Below, one piece after another: positions 42,462 through 53,812 of a stretch of 64,000 bases of DNA (position 1 is the stretch's first letter; each line of letters begins with the position of its first letter). Origin of the DNA: Pseudomonadota bacterium (GTDB lineage Archaea; Thermoplasmatota; SW-10-69-26; JACQPN01; JAJPHT01); the NCBI GenBank assembly GCA_021325135.1, contig JAJPHT010000029.1, positions 62,001 through 126,000 on the forward strand, read 5' to 3'. The position numbers and the translations under genes are program-made. The notes beneath the pieces were generated by a model that was given only the letters and a program-made list of their open reading frames with translations, did not search any database and was not told the DNA's origin.

Positions 42462-43241
42462 TCACTTGGAGGTTTTGCGGCGCTTGGCGGCCTTCTTGGG
42501 CTTCGCCGCGCCCAGCCCCGGCGTCGGCTTGTCGAGGACGCCCAGCTTGAGCATCTTGGCCTCGGCCTGCTGGGCCCACCCCTTGTTCGCCAGCGGGTTC
42601 GCGGGGCTGGGGTGGAGCACGCTGCCCACCCGGGCGTCGATCCCCTGGGCCTCGACGACCTCGCGGATGCGCCCCTCGGCGAAGGCCCCGATTCCCAGGA
42701 CCCACTCGGGGCGGAGGGCCCGCGCGACGGCGGCGAGGTGCTCGTCGCAAGCGGCGTAGAGGTGCTCCGTGTCGCCCTTCTTGAGGTCGGGCGGCGTGAG
42801 GTTCTTGCCCGCGGCGTCGTAGAAGAGAAGCGGGCAGTAGTTGACGACGTAGAACTCGGCGAAGAACGCCTCCGCGGTCCCGTAGCGCGCCTGCGCCCAC
42901 CCGTAGAGGCGGCTGCCGCTGGGCTCGCGGCGCTTCGTCGCGAAGCCGGTGATGGGGCGCTTGGGGTGGAGCCTCGGGGGCTCGCCCACCTTCCCGTCGA
43001 TGCCCATCCAGTCGCGCACCATGACGACGTCGCCGAAGGGCACGCCCGTCTGCCCCATGCCGTTGGGGCCCGGGTTCATGCCCACGAGGAGCGCGCGCCG
43101 CGGCGCGCGCGCCCCGAAGCGCTTGACGTACTCGGCGTGCGGCTCCCACGCGTACTGCAAGGGGTCGTAGACGTAGGGCACGCCGAAGCGCATCGCCTCG
43201 ACCTCGTCGCGCAGGCGCTGGGCCGCCTGGAGGACCGGCAT
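42462..43241 (-). CDS. SMUG1-like uracil-DNA glycosylase
   Basis: This is a 259-residue DNA repair glycosylase that removes uracil or oxidised pyrimidines. Motif 1, GMNPGPNGMGQTGVPFG at 54-70, contains the catalytic-type Asn56. Motif 2, HPSPANPLANK, lies near 208-218. The residue usually aromatic in G-P-F/W-G-M is Asn60 here. The C terminus is a Lys-rich tail, likely binding DNA. ATG 43241 has a T-rich element (TTCTTTTGC on the coding strand) at about -28. It is divergent from the acyl-CoA synthetase gene. Confidence 0.88.
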   Translation of the reverse strand: MPVLQAAQRLRDEVEAMRFGVPYVYDPLQYAWEPHAEYVKRFGARAPRRALLVGMNPGPNGMGQTGVPFGDVVMVRDWMGIDGKVGEPPRLHPKRPITGFATKRREPSGSRLYGWAQARYGTAEAFFAEFYVVNYCPLLFYDAAGKNLTPPDLKKGDTEHLYAACDEHLAAVARALRPEWVLGIGAFAEGRIREVVEAQGIDARVGSVLHPSPANPLANKGWAQQAEAKMLKLGVLDKPTPGLGAAKPKKAAKRRKTSK

Positions 43242-43319
43242 GGGACGCCGCACGCCGGGCGCCCGCAAAAGAATGACGGCTCCGACAAGGCCAAGGCGCG
43301 CTCCGGGATTCGGCCCCCC

Positions 43320-44816
43320 GTGGAGGAGCCCCTGCACGTCCTGGCGTGCGACCGGCAGCCGCAGGACGCCGACGCGCTGGTCCACCGGTGGGCCGACGGC
43401 GCGCGCGACCGACTCTCGTTCGCGGACGTGGGGCTCGCCTCCCGCGCGCTGGCGTCGCGCCTCTCCGAGGCGGGCGTGCGCGCGGGCATGCGCGTCGCCA
43501 TCGCGCTCCCGCCCTCGCCCCTCGTCCCGGTCGCGCACCTGGCGTGCTCGCGCGTGGGCGCCGTGAGCGTGCCCCTCTCGCCCATGCTGGGGCCCGACGC
43601 GCTGGCGCCGCGCCTCGCCATGGCGGAGCCGGCCCTCGCCCTCGTCCACGAGACGCGCGTCGCGGCGTTCCGCCAAGCGGCGCCGCGCCTGGCGCTCTGG
43701 ATCGCCCAGGGGCGCAACCTGCGCACGACGCGCGGCCCCCTCCCCGAGGACGCGCTTGCCGCGTCGGCGCCGCTGCGCGAGCGGGCGATGAGCCTCTTCT
43801 TCACCAGCGGCACCACCGCCGCGCCCAAGGCCGTCGTGCTGCCGCACCGCGTCATCCCCGGAAGGATGGAGGGCTTCCGGCGCGCGCACCCGGGCTTCGC
43901 CGGGGGCCGCTTCTGGAGCCCCGCCGAGTGGAGCTGGATCGGCGGCCTGCACGACGCCCTCTTCGCCCCCTGGCTCGCGGGCGGCTGCGTGATATCATCC
44001 GAGCGCGCGGGCCACTTCGACCCGGCGGCCGCCGCGCGCCTCCTCGTCGAGGAGCGCGTCGAGAGCGCGTTCCTCCCGCCCACCGCGCTGAAGCTCTGGC
44101 GCGCCAGCGGCGCCCCCACGCCGCGCCTCTCCTCGCTGCACACCGCCGGCGAGACGCTCCCCGAGCCGTTGCTGGGCTGGGCGCGCGAGGCCTTCGGCGC
44201 GCCGCCCCGCGAGGTCTACGGCCTCACCGAGTGCGCGTTCGTCCTGGTGAACGACGAGGCCGAGCCCGGCGTCACGGGCCGCGCGGCGTCGGGCGCCGAG
44301 GTGGCGGTGCTCGCGGAGGGGTCCGACGAGCCCGCGAAGCCCGGCGAGACGGGCGAGGTGTGCATCCGCGCCGGCGCGCCCACCATGATGCTGGGCTACC
44401 GCGAGGCGGGCGCGATCGCGCTCCCGGTGGACGAGGGCGGCTGGCTGCGCACGGGGGACGAGGCGCGCGTGCTGGAGGACGGCCGCCTGCGCGTGCTGGG
44501 CCGCCTGGACGACGTGGTCAAGACCAGCGGCTTCCGCGTCTCGCCCGGCGAGGTCGAGGCCGCGCTGCACCGGCACCCCGCCGTCGCGGCGTGCGCCGTG
44601 GTGGGCGAGCCCGACCCCGAGCGCGGCCAAGCCCTGGTGGCCTACGTCGTCCCCGCGCCGGGCCACGTCGCGGGCCCCGCGCTGGCAGACGCGCTGCGCG
44701 AGCACGCCAAGGGGCACCTCGCGGCGTACATGGCGCCGCGCGCGGTCCGCTTCGTGGACGAGCTTCCCACCACGGTCAACGGGAAGCTCCAGCGCCGCCG
44801 CCTGCGGGGCGGCTGA
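43320..44816 (+). CDS. AMP-dependent acyl-CoA synthetase/ligase
   Basis: This 498-residue adenylate-forming enzyme is likely to activate a carboxylic acid to its CoA thioester. Core motifs are TSGTTAAPK from about residue 161, YGLTE near 300, GWLRTGDEARV, GRLDDVVKTSG and the C-terminal catalytic Lys in NGKLQRR near 486. The acid chain length cannot be read. The start is GTG 43320. The last 41 bp overlap the convergent hydrolase gene. Codons ATA TCA at Ile-Ser form a TGATATCA site at 43990. Confidence 0.9.
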   Translation: MEEPLHVLACDRQPQDADALVHRWADGARDRLSFADVGLASRALASRLSEAGVRAGMRVAIALPPSPLVPVAHLACSRVGAVSVPLSPMLGPDALAPRLAMAEPALALVHETRVAAFRQAAPRLALWIAQGRNLRTTRGPLPEDALAASAPLRERAMSLFFTSGTTAAPKAVVLPHRVIPGRMEGFRRAHPGFAGGRFWSPAEWSWIGGLHDALFAPWLAGGCVISSERAGHFDPAAAARLLVEERVESAFLPPTALKLWRASGAPTPRLSSLHTAGETLPEPLLGWAREAFGAPPREVYGLTECAFVLVNDEAEPGVTGRAASGAEVAVLAEGSDEPAKPGETGEVCIRAGAPTMMLGYREAGAIALPVDEGGWLRTGDEARVLEDGRLRVLGRLDDVVKTSGFRVSPGEVEAALHRHPAVAACAVVGEPDPERGQALVAYVVPAPGHVAGPALADALREHAKGHLAAYMAPRAVRFVDELPTTVNGKLQRRRLRGG

Positions 44817-45624
44817 GCCCGCGCACGTCGGAGGCCATCTCCTTCCAGTGGAGGGCGCCGCGCTCCTCGCGGAAGTACCCGAAGTGGCCCAGGCCGTCGA
44901 GGACGCGGCGCTGGAGCCTCTCCTGCGGGAAGCGCGCGAGGAGCGCCTCGACCGCGGCGGCGGGCGCGTAGCCGTCGTCCGAGACGCGCAGCGCCAGCGT
45001 CGGCATCCTCAGCCGGGCGTAGTCCGCCTCGCCCTCGACGAAGCCGCGCCGCCGGCCCCACGCGGCCCACTCCCGCGCGACGCCCGCGGGCACGTCCTGG
45101 CCCAGGCCCGCCCACCCGGGCACGCGCCCCAGCGCCGCCGCGAAGAGCGGGATGCCCACGTGCCACACGCCCCACAAACGATATCGCGACGCGCCCCGCC
45201 AGTGGCGCCAATGCCCGTCCTGGCTCGCCACGAGCACGAGGCCCTCCAGCGTCGCGGCCTCAGGGCAGAGCCCCGCGAGCCAGCCGCCCGCGCTGTGGCC
45301 CAGCATCACGAGCGGGCGGCCCGGAAACGCGTCGCGGGCCGCGGCGATGGCGGCGGGCATGTCCAGCCTCGCCCAGTCGCGCATCGTCGCGGGGTCGTCG
45401 CGCACGCGCGGGAGGCGCGAGCCGCCGATGCCGCGGAAGTCGTAGGTGAGCGTGGGCACGCCCTCGGCGGCCATGGCCGCGGCAAAGGGCGCGTAGTAGG
45501 CGCGGCGCACGGCCATCGCGGGGCTCACGAGGAGCGCGGGGCCCGTCCCAGGAGCGGCGTCGAAGCGCGTCGCGGCGAGGGCGCGTCCGTCAGCGGCGTG
45601 GAGAAGGAGATCGACCCCGGGCAC
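44776..45624 (-). CDS. Alpha/beta hydrolase
   Basis: This is a 282-residue hydrolase of the alpha/beta fold. The nucleophile elbow is GHSAGG. A YDFRGIGGSR loop precedes it, and the acid and histidine are probably in RVSDDGYAP and LDGLGHFGYF. The order resembles the UCP037442 group of predicted hydrolases. Substrate is unknown. The start is uncertain: GTG 45624 is the first start codon before the conserved DLLLHAADGR strand. Its 3' end overlaps the acyl-CoA synthetase gene by 41 bp, convergent. Confidence 0.8.
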   Translation of the reverse strand: MPGVDLLLHAADGRALAATRFDAAPGTGPALLVSPAMAVRRAYYAPFAAAMAAEGVPTLTYDFRGIGGSRLPRVRDDPATMRDWARLDMPAAIAAARDAFPGRPLVMLGHSAGGWLAGLCPEAATLEGLVLVASQDGHWRHWRGASRYRLWGVWHVGIPLFAAALGRVPGWAGLGQDVPAGVAREWAAWGRRRGFVEGEADYARLRMPTLALRVSDDGYAPAAAVEALLARFPQERLQRRVLDGLGHFGYFREERGALHWKEMASDVRGLSRPAGGGAGASR

Positions 45625-45753
45625 GGGCGGGACTGGAGCCGCGACGTCTTGGCCGTTGCGAGCCCTGACCCGTCCTGGTCGCAGCCGGCCAGGTGCAGGC
45701 GCGCTGCCTCCTAAGCGCCCCCTTCCCGTCGCCCGCCCCGGAGGCACAACAAG

Positions 45754-46368
45754 ATGAACCCCCGCATCGCGGCAATCGCCACGCTGTCCCTTCTGCTCAC
45801 CGTCCCCCTGGCGCCCATGGCGTCGGCGCAGCCCCCGACCATCGTCCACCTCTGCACGGACCAGACGTCGGACTACTGCCCCGGCCTGGTCTGCTTCTCC
45901 ATCAGCCTTCAGGTGACCAACTGCGTCCCCGACGTGGTCTCCCCGCTCACGCAGATCAGCGTCTGCCGCGAGCACGAGACGGGCTGCCCCCCCGGCCAGT
46001 ACGCCTGCGTGACCGACGGCGCGGCGCAGCAGTGCGTCGTCGACCCCTGCCTGCTGGCGCCCGAGATGTGCAACCCCCTCCAGACCGGCCCCGGCCCCTG
46101 CCTGGACTCCCTCAACGGCGGCTGCGGCCCCTGCCCGCCGGGCACCCTGATGGTGTGCAGCTGCCTGCTCTGCGAGATCACGCCGATCATCGCGTGCAAC
46201 ACGCTGCCCACCGAGACCGTCGGCTACTTCGCCGGCTTCCAGGGCACGAGCTGCATCGGCGGCCGCGCCTACGTCTGCACGGACCCCCAGGTCACGCTCC
46301 CCAGCCGCTTCCTGCCGGGCCACGTCCAGTGCACGGCCGAGGACGACTCGGTCCTCGTGATCCCGTAA
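45754..46368 (+). CDS. Secreted Cys-rich protein
   Basis: This is a 204-residue precursor with a signal peptide of about 25 residues ending ASA. The mature part has about 20 cysteines spread as C-x-x-C, CC-free pairs and longer spacings. Several Pro-Gly and Pro-Cys turns recall knotted or EGF-like folds, but no named domain is recognised. ATG 45754 begins the signal peptide. A T6 run at 46428-46433 after the stop may act as terminator. Three more secreted Cys-containing genes follow within 5 kb. Confidence 0.72.
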   Translation: MNPRIAAIATLSLLLTVPLAPMASAQPPTIVHLCTDQTSDYCPGLVCFSISLQVTNCVPDVVSPLTQISVCREHETGCPPGQYACVTDGAAQQCVVDPCLLAPEMCNPLQTGPGPCLDSLNGGCGPCPPGTLMVCSCLLCEITPIIACNTLPTETVGYFAGFQGTSCIGGRAYVCTDPQVTLPSRFLPGHVQCTAEDDSVLVIP

Positions 46369-46425
46369 CGCCGCTGCGCGGGACTCCTCCGCGGCCGCGA
46401 GGCCCGGGGTGTTCCGCGTGATATC

Positions 46426-46445
46426 CTTTTTTCTCGTTCTCCTTC
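46426..46445 (+). terminator. T-rich tract
   Basis: CCTTTTTTCTCG followed by further T-rich bases, in an otherwise GC-rich 190-bp gap between convergent secreted-protein genes. Archaeal termination commonly occurs at such T-tracts. No strong hairpin precedes it. Confidence 0.4.
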
Positions 46446-46558
46446 TCATCGCCGTCGCGGCGGACGACGCCGCAGGCTTCTTCTGCGCGCGGGGGGGGAC
46501 GGCCCGGGAGCGCCCCTTGGTCTTCGCGCTCCCGGGGCGTGCCACCGTTGGCGGACGC

Positions 46559-47095
46559 TCAGCCGTGGCCGACGGTCACGCCGATGGGCACGCACGACCC
46601 GTAGAGGCTGACCGTCCGCAGGCCGGCGAGGAACGTGTGCAGGTTGGCGCACGTCGTCCCGCAGCTGAGCGTCCCGTCCAGCACGGGCACCGCGCCCTTG
46701 TAGGAGCCCGTGAGCTCCGAGGTCGAGCCCACGCGGACGTACTCGAAGTGCGAGCCGTCGCTCACGTTCATGACGCACGACTCGGCGGCCGCCGTGCAGC
46801 CCCCGGCGCCGTCGGACTCGTAGTCGACCTGGTGCGTCCAGGTCGCGAGGTAGAAGAGGCCCAGGGGCGGGTCGCGCACCGTTGCCCCGGCGTTCGTGAC
46901 CAGCGTGAAGGCCCAGGGCTCGGTGGCCGAGGTGGTGGAGCCCGAGCAGTCCACGGCCGTGCCGGTGATGAACCCGCTGGCGTCGAGGCAGGCGTCGAGC
47001 GTGCAGACGGTGGAGTCGGCCGAGGCCGGATGCGCAAGGAGCATCGCGGGGGCAAGGAGCGCGGCGAGGAGGGCGGAGGTCTTCCAGAATGTCAT
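46559..47095 (-). CDS. Secreted Cys-containing protein
   Basis: This is a 178-residue precursor. The signal peptide begins at ATG 47095 (MTFWKTSALLAAL) and ends near ASA at 26. The mature part has about eight cysteines, including an N-terminal C-x4-C and C-x3-C near the end (CGTTC). Thr/Ser/Gly-rich beta strands dominate. No known domain is recognised. Upstream is an AT-rich element near 47143-47151 (GTTATTCTC on the coding strand), a possible promoter with a short leader. Confidence 0.7.
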   Translation of the reverse strand: MTFWKTSALLAALLAPAMLLAHPASADSTVCTLDACLDASGFITGTAVDCSGSTTSATEPWAFTLVTNAGATVRDPPLGLFYLATWTHQVDYESDGAGGCTAAAESCVMNVSDGSHFEYVRVGSTSELTGSYKGAVPVLDGTLSCGTTCANLHTFLAGLRTVSLYGSCVPIGVTVGHG

Positions 47096-47222
47096 GGGAA
47101 TCCGTTGCCCCTTTCCGGGGCGATCCGCGACCCGCGCTGGCGAGAATAACACATCTATGCAGGTTGTTTCTGTAACAGCCGCGCCGGGGGTTAGCCTTCC
47201 CCCCGGCGAGGGGGCTGGTGCC

Positions 47223-47525
47223 TCACGCGACGTTGAGGTTCACGCACGTCTGCGTTGGCAGGCGGTCGTGCAGCGGGTCGAAGGCGAGCCAGTCGATCGT
47301 CTCCAGGCTGCCTGCGTAGGCCACGAGGCACAGGGCCGTGGCCTTCACGCCGTTGGCCAGGCCGACGGCGTCGGCGACGAGGCAGTTGACGGAGGCGCAC
47401 GGAAGGGGCGGGATGGGCGGGATCGGGTGCGGGCCGCAGAGGGTGGGCGAGCACGCGGCGGCCTCGGGCAGCAGCGCGAAGGTGGACGCGATCAGCGCGG
47501 CGATCAGGATGAATCGGGCGTTCAT
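47223..47525 (-). CDS. Small secreted Cys-containing protein
   Basis: This 100-residue precursor has a signal peptide of about 23 residues ending EAA or AAA. The mature part of about 76 residues starts with C-x4-C and a Pro-rich turn (PHPIPPIPPLP) and contains five or six cysteines. The family is unknown. ATG 47525 is the start. It lies between another secreted protein gene and uvrA, on the minus strand. Confidence 0.65.
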   Translation of the reverse strand: MNARFILIAALIASTFALLPEAAACSPTLCGPHPIPPIPPLPCASVNCLVADAVGLANGVKATALCLVAYAGSLETIDWLAFDPLHDRLPTQTCVNLNVA

Positions 47526-47612
47526 GTCGAAGCTCCGGCGCCATCGACGCGCGTCCGAAGCTAAGCGATTCCCTTCGGATGGTTGCTGGAGCGGAGCGCC
47601 CAGGGGTGAAGG

Positions 47613-50528
<2,916 letters not shown>

Positions 50529-50652
50529 CGGAGAATCGCGCGCCCATCTCCAATGATGGTATTTGAGGCTTCGCGGGGGGCGGCGAAGGTGCGCTCCCGG
50601 GGTCGCGCCTCGGTCCCCTGGCCGCTCCCCGCGGAACCTTGAAGGACCTGCC

Positions 50653-51426
50653 TCAAGAGGTCGGGCCGAGGGGGATGTGCTCGGTGTGGCTGACGGGCCC
50701 AGCCTCGATGGTGAGGTCGATCCACGCCGCGAGCTGGCCTTCGGGGCTGCGCGGCACGGAGCATGACGGCTCGCAGTACCAGTAGGGGATCGATTGGCCC
50801 GTGGGAAGGTCCAGCGTCCCGTCGGTGCGGGGGATGGTGTAGAACTCTCCCGCATGGGGGTCCAGGAAGCTGCCGGCGGGGACGACGAGGCGCGCGGTCA
50901 CCGTCACGGGGGGCGCGTCGCCGACGTGCTCCGAGCCGACGGTGGTGGTCGTGTCGCAGCCAGTGTGATGGCCCTGCGCAGCCCAATTGACGTAGCCGCA
51001 GATGCTCGCAAGGTCGGGCGTGACCACCTGGAGGGGGATGGAGGCGAAGCCGGGCGTCGGACCGAGGGTCGCGGGACCGGCGACCTCGAACTCGCCAATG
51101 CAGAGGAGGTGGAAGCCGTCGTCCGCCGGGGAGCCCTCAGGGGGGATGCACACGCCCGGGAACGTCACGGGGCCCACCGTCTCCTGGGCCGGGTCCACCG
51201 CTGGGGTCGCGGCGTTGACGTCGGGGATGGGCGTGACGCTCCGGCAGGCCTGGAGAAGGGTACACCAGCGGGAGACGCTCTCCTGGGGGGTGTCGATTGC
51301 CTGGCCGGGGATGGAGGGTCCCACCGTCTGGTCAACGGCGGGGACGGGAACGGGCGTGGCCGTGACGGACGGCGCGGCCAGGATCATGACAGCAAGAAAA
51401 GTGAGAATCGGGAAGGTCGTTCGCAT
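50653..51426 (-). CDS. Secreted Cys-containing protein
   Basis: This is a 257-residue precursor with a signal peptide of about 23 residues (ending VTA) and about eight cysteines. The body is beta-like (repeated V-T-V, A-R-L-V-V-P and Y-x-Y segments) with a central [12 protein letters not shown] piece. No known domain is recognised. ATG 51426 is preceded by a good TATA-like element, TTAAATAA (51459-51466). This predicts a leader of about ten bases. It is divergent from the secreted protease gene, 168 bp apart. Confidence 0.7.
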   Translation of the reverse strand: MRTTFPILTFLAVMILAAPSVTATPVPVPAVDQTVGPSIPGQAIDTPQESVSRWCTLLQACRSVTPIPDVNAATPAVDPAQETVGPVTFPGVCIPPEGSPADDGFHLLCIGEFEVAGPATLGPTPGFASIPLQVVTPDLASICGYVNWAAQGHHTGCDTTTTVGSEHVGDAPPVTVTARLVVPAGSFLDPHAGEFYTIPRTDGTLDLPTGQSIPYWYCEPSCSVPRSPEGQLAAWIDLTIEAGPVSHTEHIPLGPTS

Positions 51427-51458
51427 GGGAGAAACCGTGCCGCCGGAATCTGTAACTG

Positions 51459-51466
51459 TTATTTAA
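51459..51466 (-). promoter_or_regulatory. TATA-like box TTAAATAA
   Basis: Centred about 36 nt before ATG 51426, so transcription would begin about ten bases before the start codon. It is the most AT-rich 8-mer in the intergenic region. Confidence 0.55.
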
Positions 51467-51594
51467 TGTCGTTTGACCTGCGTTGCTGGGAGGCGGCCGC
51501 CGGGCTGCCCCTCGTCCAGGCCCGGCCGGGGGCGAAGCCGTCCGGCCCGGCGTGAGATGTGCCCTCACGCCCCCCAGGGACAGAGAAGAGCCTT

Positions 51595-52719
51595 ATGCTG
51601 GCCAAGGCGGTGCGGCCCCTCATGCGGCTGGCTGTCCTCCTGCTCGTCTTCCTGGTCCTCCCCCTCGCTGGCGCGGCCCCGCCGCTGGACGACGACGCCG
51701 GAAGCGGCACGGACGCCCCCAACACCCCCTCCCCCGGCGTGGCCATCGTCCCCGGCCCCGTCTACATGGGCGCCTTCTCGGTGCCCTCGGACACGGCGGA
51801 CTTCTACACCTTCTCGGCCGTGAGCGGCGACGCGCTGCGCGTCATGGTCTGGCCCCTGGAGGCGTGCATCAGCTTCTACGCCCCCAGCGGCGCGCTGCGG
51901 CAGAGCCTCTGCACCGTGGGCGGCTCCAACCTCGTGCTCTCCGGCACCGCCAACGAGACGGGCACCTGGTACCTGGGCATCTCGCAGATCGAGCACGCCC
52001 TCACCCCCTACCGTTTCTCCCTGGGCGTCAACGGCTCCCCCTCCGACCCCAGCCCCGGCGTCTCCCTCAACCCGCCGCGCTTCATCCAGCCTGGCGAGCT
52101 GGTCACGACGCCCGTGGGCTCGTGCACCATGAACTTCGTCTACAACGGCACGGGCGCCAAGGCGGGCCACGTCTACATCGGCACGGCCGCCCACTGCTGG
52201 ACCGCCCTGGGCCAGAGCGCCTCGGCCGCAGGCATCACCAACTTCGGCACCGTCGTCTACCTGGGCGACTACGCGGGCATCAACGTGGGCACGTTCGACA
52301 ACGGCATCCCCGGCACGCAGGTGGACTTCTCCCTCATCGAGATCAACTCGGCCTACCTGCCCTTCATCAAGGGCGAGGTCAAGGGGCACCCCGGCATGCC
52401 CACCGCGCTGAAGGCGCACAGCACCGTGAAGCTGGGCGACCGCTTCCTCTTCTCGGGCTACGGCGTGGGTTTCGACTCCAGCCAGCCCACCCGCGAGGAC
52501 CGCCAGGGAATCTACACCCTCAACGAGGGCACCACCTGGCAGGCCGCGGCGCCCATCACGCCGGGCGACTCCGGCGGCCCCGTGCTCCACTCCGACGGCA
52601 CCGCCGTGGGCGAGGTCACGGACATCAGCGCGCTGGGCGCGGGCGGCCCCTGGCTCGACCAGGCCATCAGCGAGGCCAGCGCCCACGGCTTCCCCATCGC
52701 CCTGAGGCCCGCGTACTAG
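51595..52719 (+). CDS. Secreted trypsin-like serine protease with N-terminal PPC domain
   Basis: This is a 374-residue exported protease. A signal peptide (about 1-28) is followed by a PPC-type beta-sandwich (about 40-150; DFYTFSAVSGDALRV, GTWYLGI). A chymotrypsin-fold domain (about 165-374) comes next. The catalytic triad is visible: His200 in GTAAHCW, Asp244 in VDFSLIE and Ser326 in GDSGGP. PPC domains normally follow the protease, so this order is unusual. ATG 51595 starts the signal peptide. The probable role is extracellular protein degradation or processing. A T5 run at 52747-52751 and repeat copy C follow the stop. Confidence 0.9.
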   Translation: MLAKAVRPLMRLAVLLLVFLVLPLAGAAPPLDDDAGSGTDAPNTPSPGVAIVPGPVYMGAFSVPSDTADFYTFSAVSGDALRVMVWPLEACISFYAPSGALRQSLCTVGGSNLVLSGTANETGTWYLGISQIEHALTPYRFSLGVNGSPSDPSPGVSLNPPRFIQPGELVTTPVGSCTMNFVYNGTGAKAGHVYIGTAAHCWTALGQSASAAGITNFGTVVYLGDYAGINVGTFDNGIPGTQVDFSLIEINSAYLPFIKGEVKGHPGMPTALKAHSTVKLGDRFLFSGYGVGFDSSQPTREDRQGIYTLNEGTTWQAAAPITPGDSGGPVLHSDGTAVGEVTDISALGAGGPWLDQAISEASAHGFPIALRPAY

Positions 52720-52761
52720 AACCGGCTTCACGGTCTCGCCCGGACCTTTTTCCTCTCCTCC

Positions 52762-52866
52762 GGCGGCGCCGCAGCGCCGCCAAATGCGGGGGGTTTGGGG
52801 GGCGCAGCCCCCTGAAGTGAAGTCCCGTTCCAGCCGACGACCGAAACGTCAGGGGGCTTCGCCCCC
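52762..52866. repeat. Two-hairpin intergenic repeat, copy C (paired, inverted)
   Basis: GGCGGCGC/GCGCCGCC with loop CGCA (52762-52781), then AAAT, a G-run and TTT, then GGGGGC/GCCCCC with loop GCA (52798-52812). An inverted G-hairpin, GGGGGC/GCCCCC with loop TTC, is at 52852-52866. It lies between convergent stops of the protease (52719) and zpr1 (52882). Confidence 0.75.
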
Positions 52867-52881
52867 CGAACCCCCCGCACC

Positions 52882-53481
52882 TCAACCTTCGAGGTCGCCG
52901 CGGTCGAGGATGACCATGCCGGTCTTCAGCGACTCGGCCTCCTCCGGGGAGAGCACGCGGCGCTCCACCTTCTCGGCCAGGATCGCGCTGTTGCCGAAGG
53001 GGTCGTCGATGACGAGGCTGAAAGGCAGCTCGCCCGTGAGCATCCGCTCGTAGCGCGAGAGGTACTCCTGGAGGAGCGCCACCTTCTCCGGGTCCTCGCC
53101 GTGGAACTCCAGCGCCGTGAGGAGGATGTCCTTCGCGCGGTCCAGCACGCCCTCCACGTTGGAGACGTAGCTCTCCGAGAGGGGCGAGGGCTCCGCCGTG
53201 AAGCCAAGCTCCGCGATGCGGATGGTGCCCGAGTTGCTGCGGATGACGCGGATGGTGAGGTCCTCCAGCGACTCCACGCGAAGCTCCAATCGCATGGGGT
53301 CCTTCTGCGAGAGGATCATGAAGTCCGCGTGGCGGAACCCGCACGCGCCGCAGCGCAGCGTCGTCTCCATGCCGTCCCCGAAGTAGGGCACGTTCACCGT
53401 CATGCTCAGCATCGTGAGTTGCCCGACGGCGCGGCACATGGGGCAGGGCGAGTCGACCGGGACAGCCTGGATGCCGCTCAC
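52882..53481 (-). CDS. ZPR1 zinc-finger domain protein
   Basis: This 199-residue single-domain archaeal ZPR1 homolog has a C4 zinc finger with Cys13, Cys16, Cys44 and Cys47 (CPMC...CGAC). The ZPR1 beta/helical domain follows (PMRLELRVESLEDLTIRVIRSNSG, then VSNVEGVLDRAKDIL and LVIDDPFGNS). Eukaryotic ZPR1 assists folding of translation elongation factor 1A; a chaperone-like role is inferred for the archaeal form. GTG 53481 is chosen because CATTAAGA sits at about -27, giving a leaderless transcript. It is divergent from sepF. Confidence 0.9.
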   Translation of the reverse strand: MSGIQAVPVDSPCPMCRAVGQLTMLSMTVNVPYFGDGMETTLRCGACGFRHADFMILSQKDPMRLELRVESLEDLTIRVIRSNSGTIRIAELGFTAEPSPLSESYVSNVEGVLDRAKDILLTALEFHGEDPEKVALLQEYLSRYERMLTGELPFSLVIDDPFGNSAILAEKVERRVLSPEEAESLKTGMVILDRGDLEG

Positions 53482-53504
53482 GGTCCGCGCCACTCTTCGG
53501 ATTC

Positions 53505-53512
53505 TCTTAATG
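53505..53512 (-). promoter_or_regulatory. CATTAAGA box at -27 of zpr1
   Basis: Centred 27-28 nt before GTG 53481 on the minus strand, fitting leaderless transcription. Confidence 0.5.
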
Positions 53513-53601
53513 GTTCCTGGGCGCCCCGTGGGGTCTTTCTCTGGTCGCCACGCCTCCGGAGACGCCAAAGGAGGCGGGAGAGGACGTCGTGCGGGCAAAG
53601 G

Positions 53602-53657
53602 GTCACGTGACCGGTCACGTGACACGGCCACGCGAGTCATGTGACCGGTCACGTGAC
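53602..53657. promoter_or_regulatory. Pair of 22-bp CACGTG palindromes
   Basis: GTCACGTGAC occurs twice in direct contact (joined by CCGG overlap) at 53602-53623, making one perfect 22-bp palindrome. A second, GTCATGTGAC joined to GTCACGTGAC, is at 53636-53657 with a single-base difference. The two are 34 bp apart start to start. Position upstream of sepF suggests tandem operators for a dimeric regulator. Confidence 0.6.
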
Positions 53658-53812
53658 TCCCTCCTCGTTGGCCTCCTTGGAGAGCGGGCATCTCGGTGAG
53701 CCCAGAAAGGAGCCCCCAGACGCGGGAGGCGCAAAGACGGGCCGAGCCCGATTTTGAAATGATGAAGCTTAAGTGCCTCGCGCGAGTGATATGCCACGCA
53801 AGGGATGCACGC

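Larger units (their letters stand above)
53482..53812. other. Divergent zpr1/sepF intergenic region
   Basis: 331 bp without a gene. It holds the zpr1 TATA-like element (53505-53512), two CACGTG-containing palindromes (53601-53657) and AT-rich elements near 53757-53795 before sepF. Confidence 0.6.

Noticed and set aside
46409-47149. Open frame beginning with a signal-like MFRVISFFLVLLLIAV
   Set aside because: It runs antisense through the secreted-protein gene at 46559-47095 and the hydrophobic start comes from the T-rich terminator-like tract.
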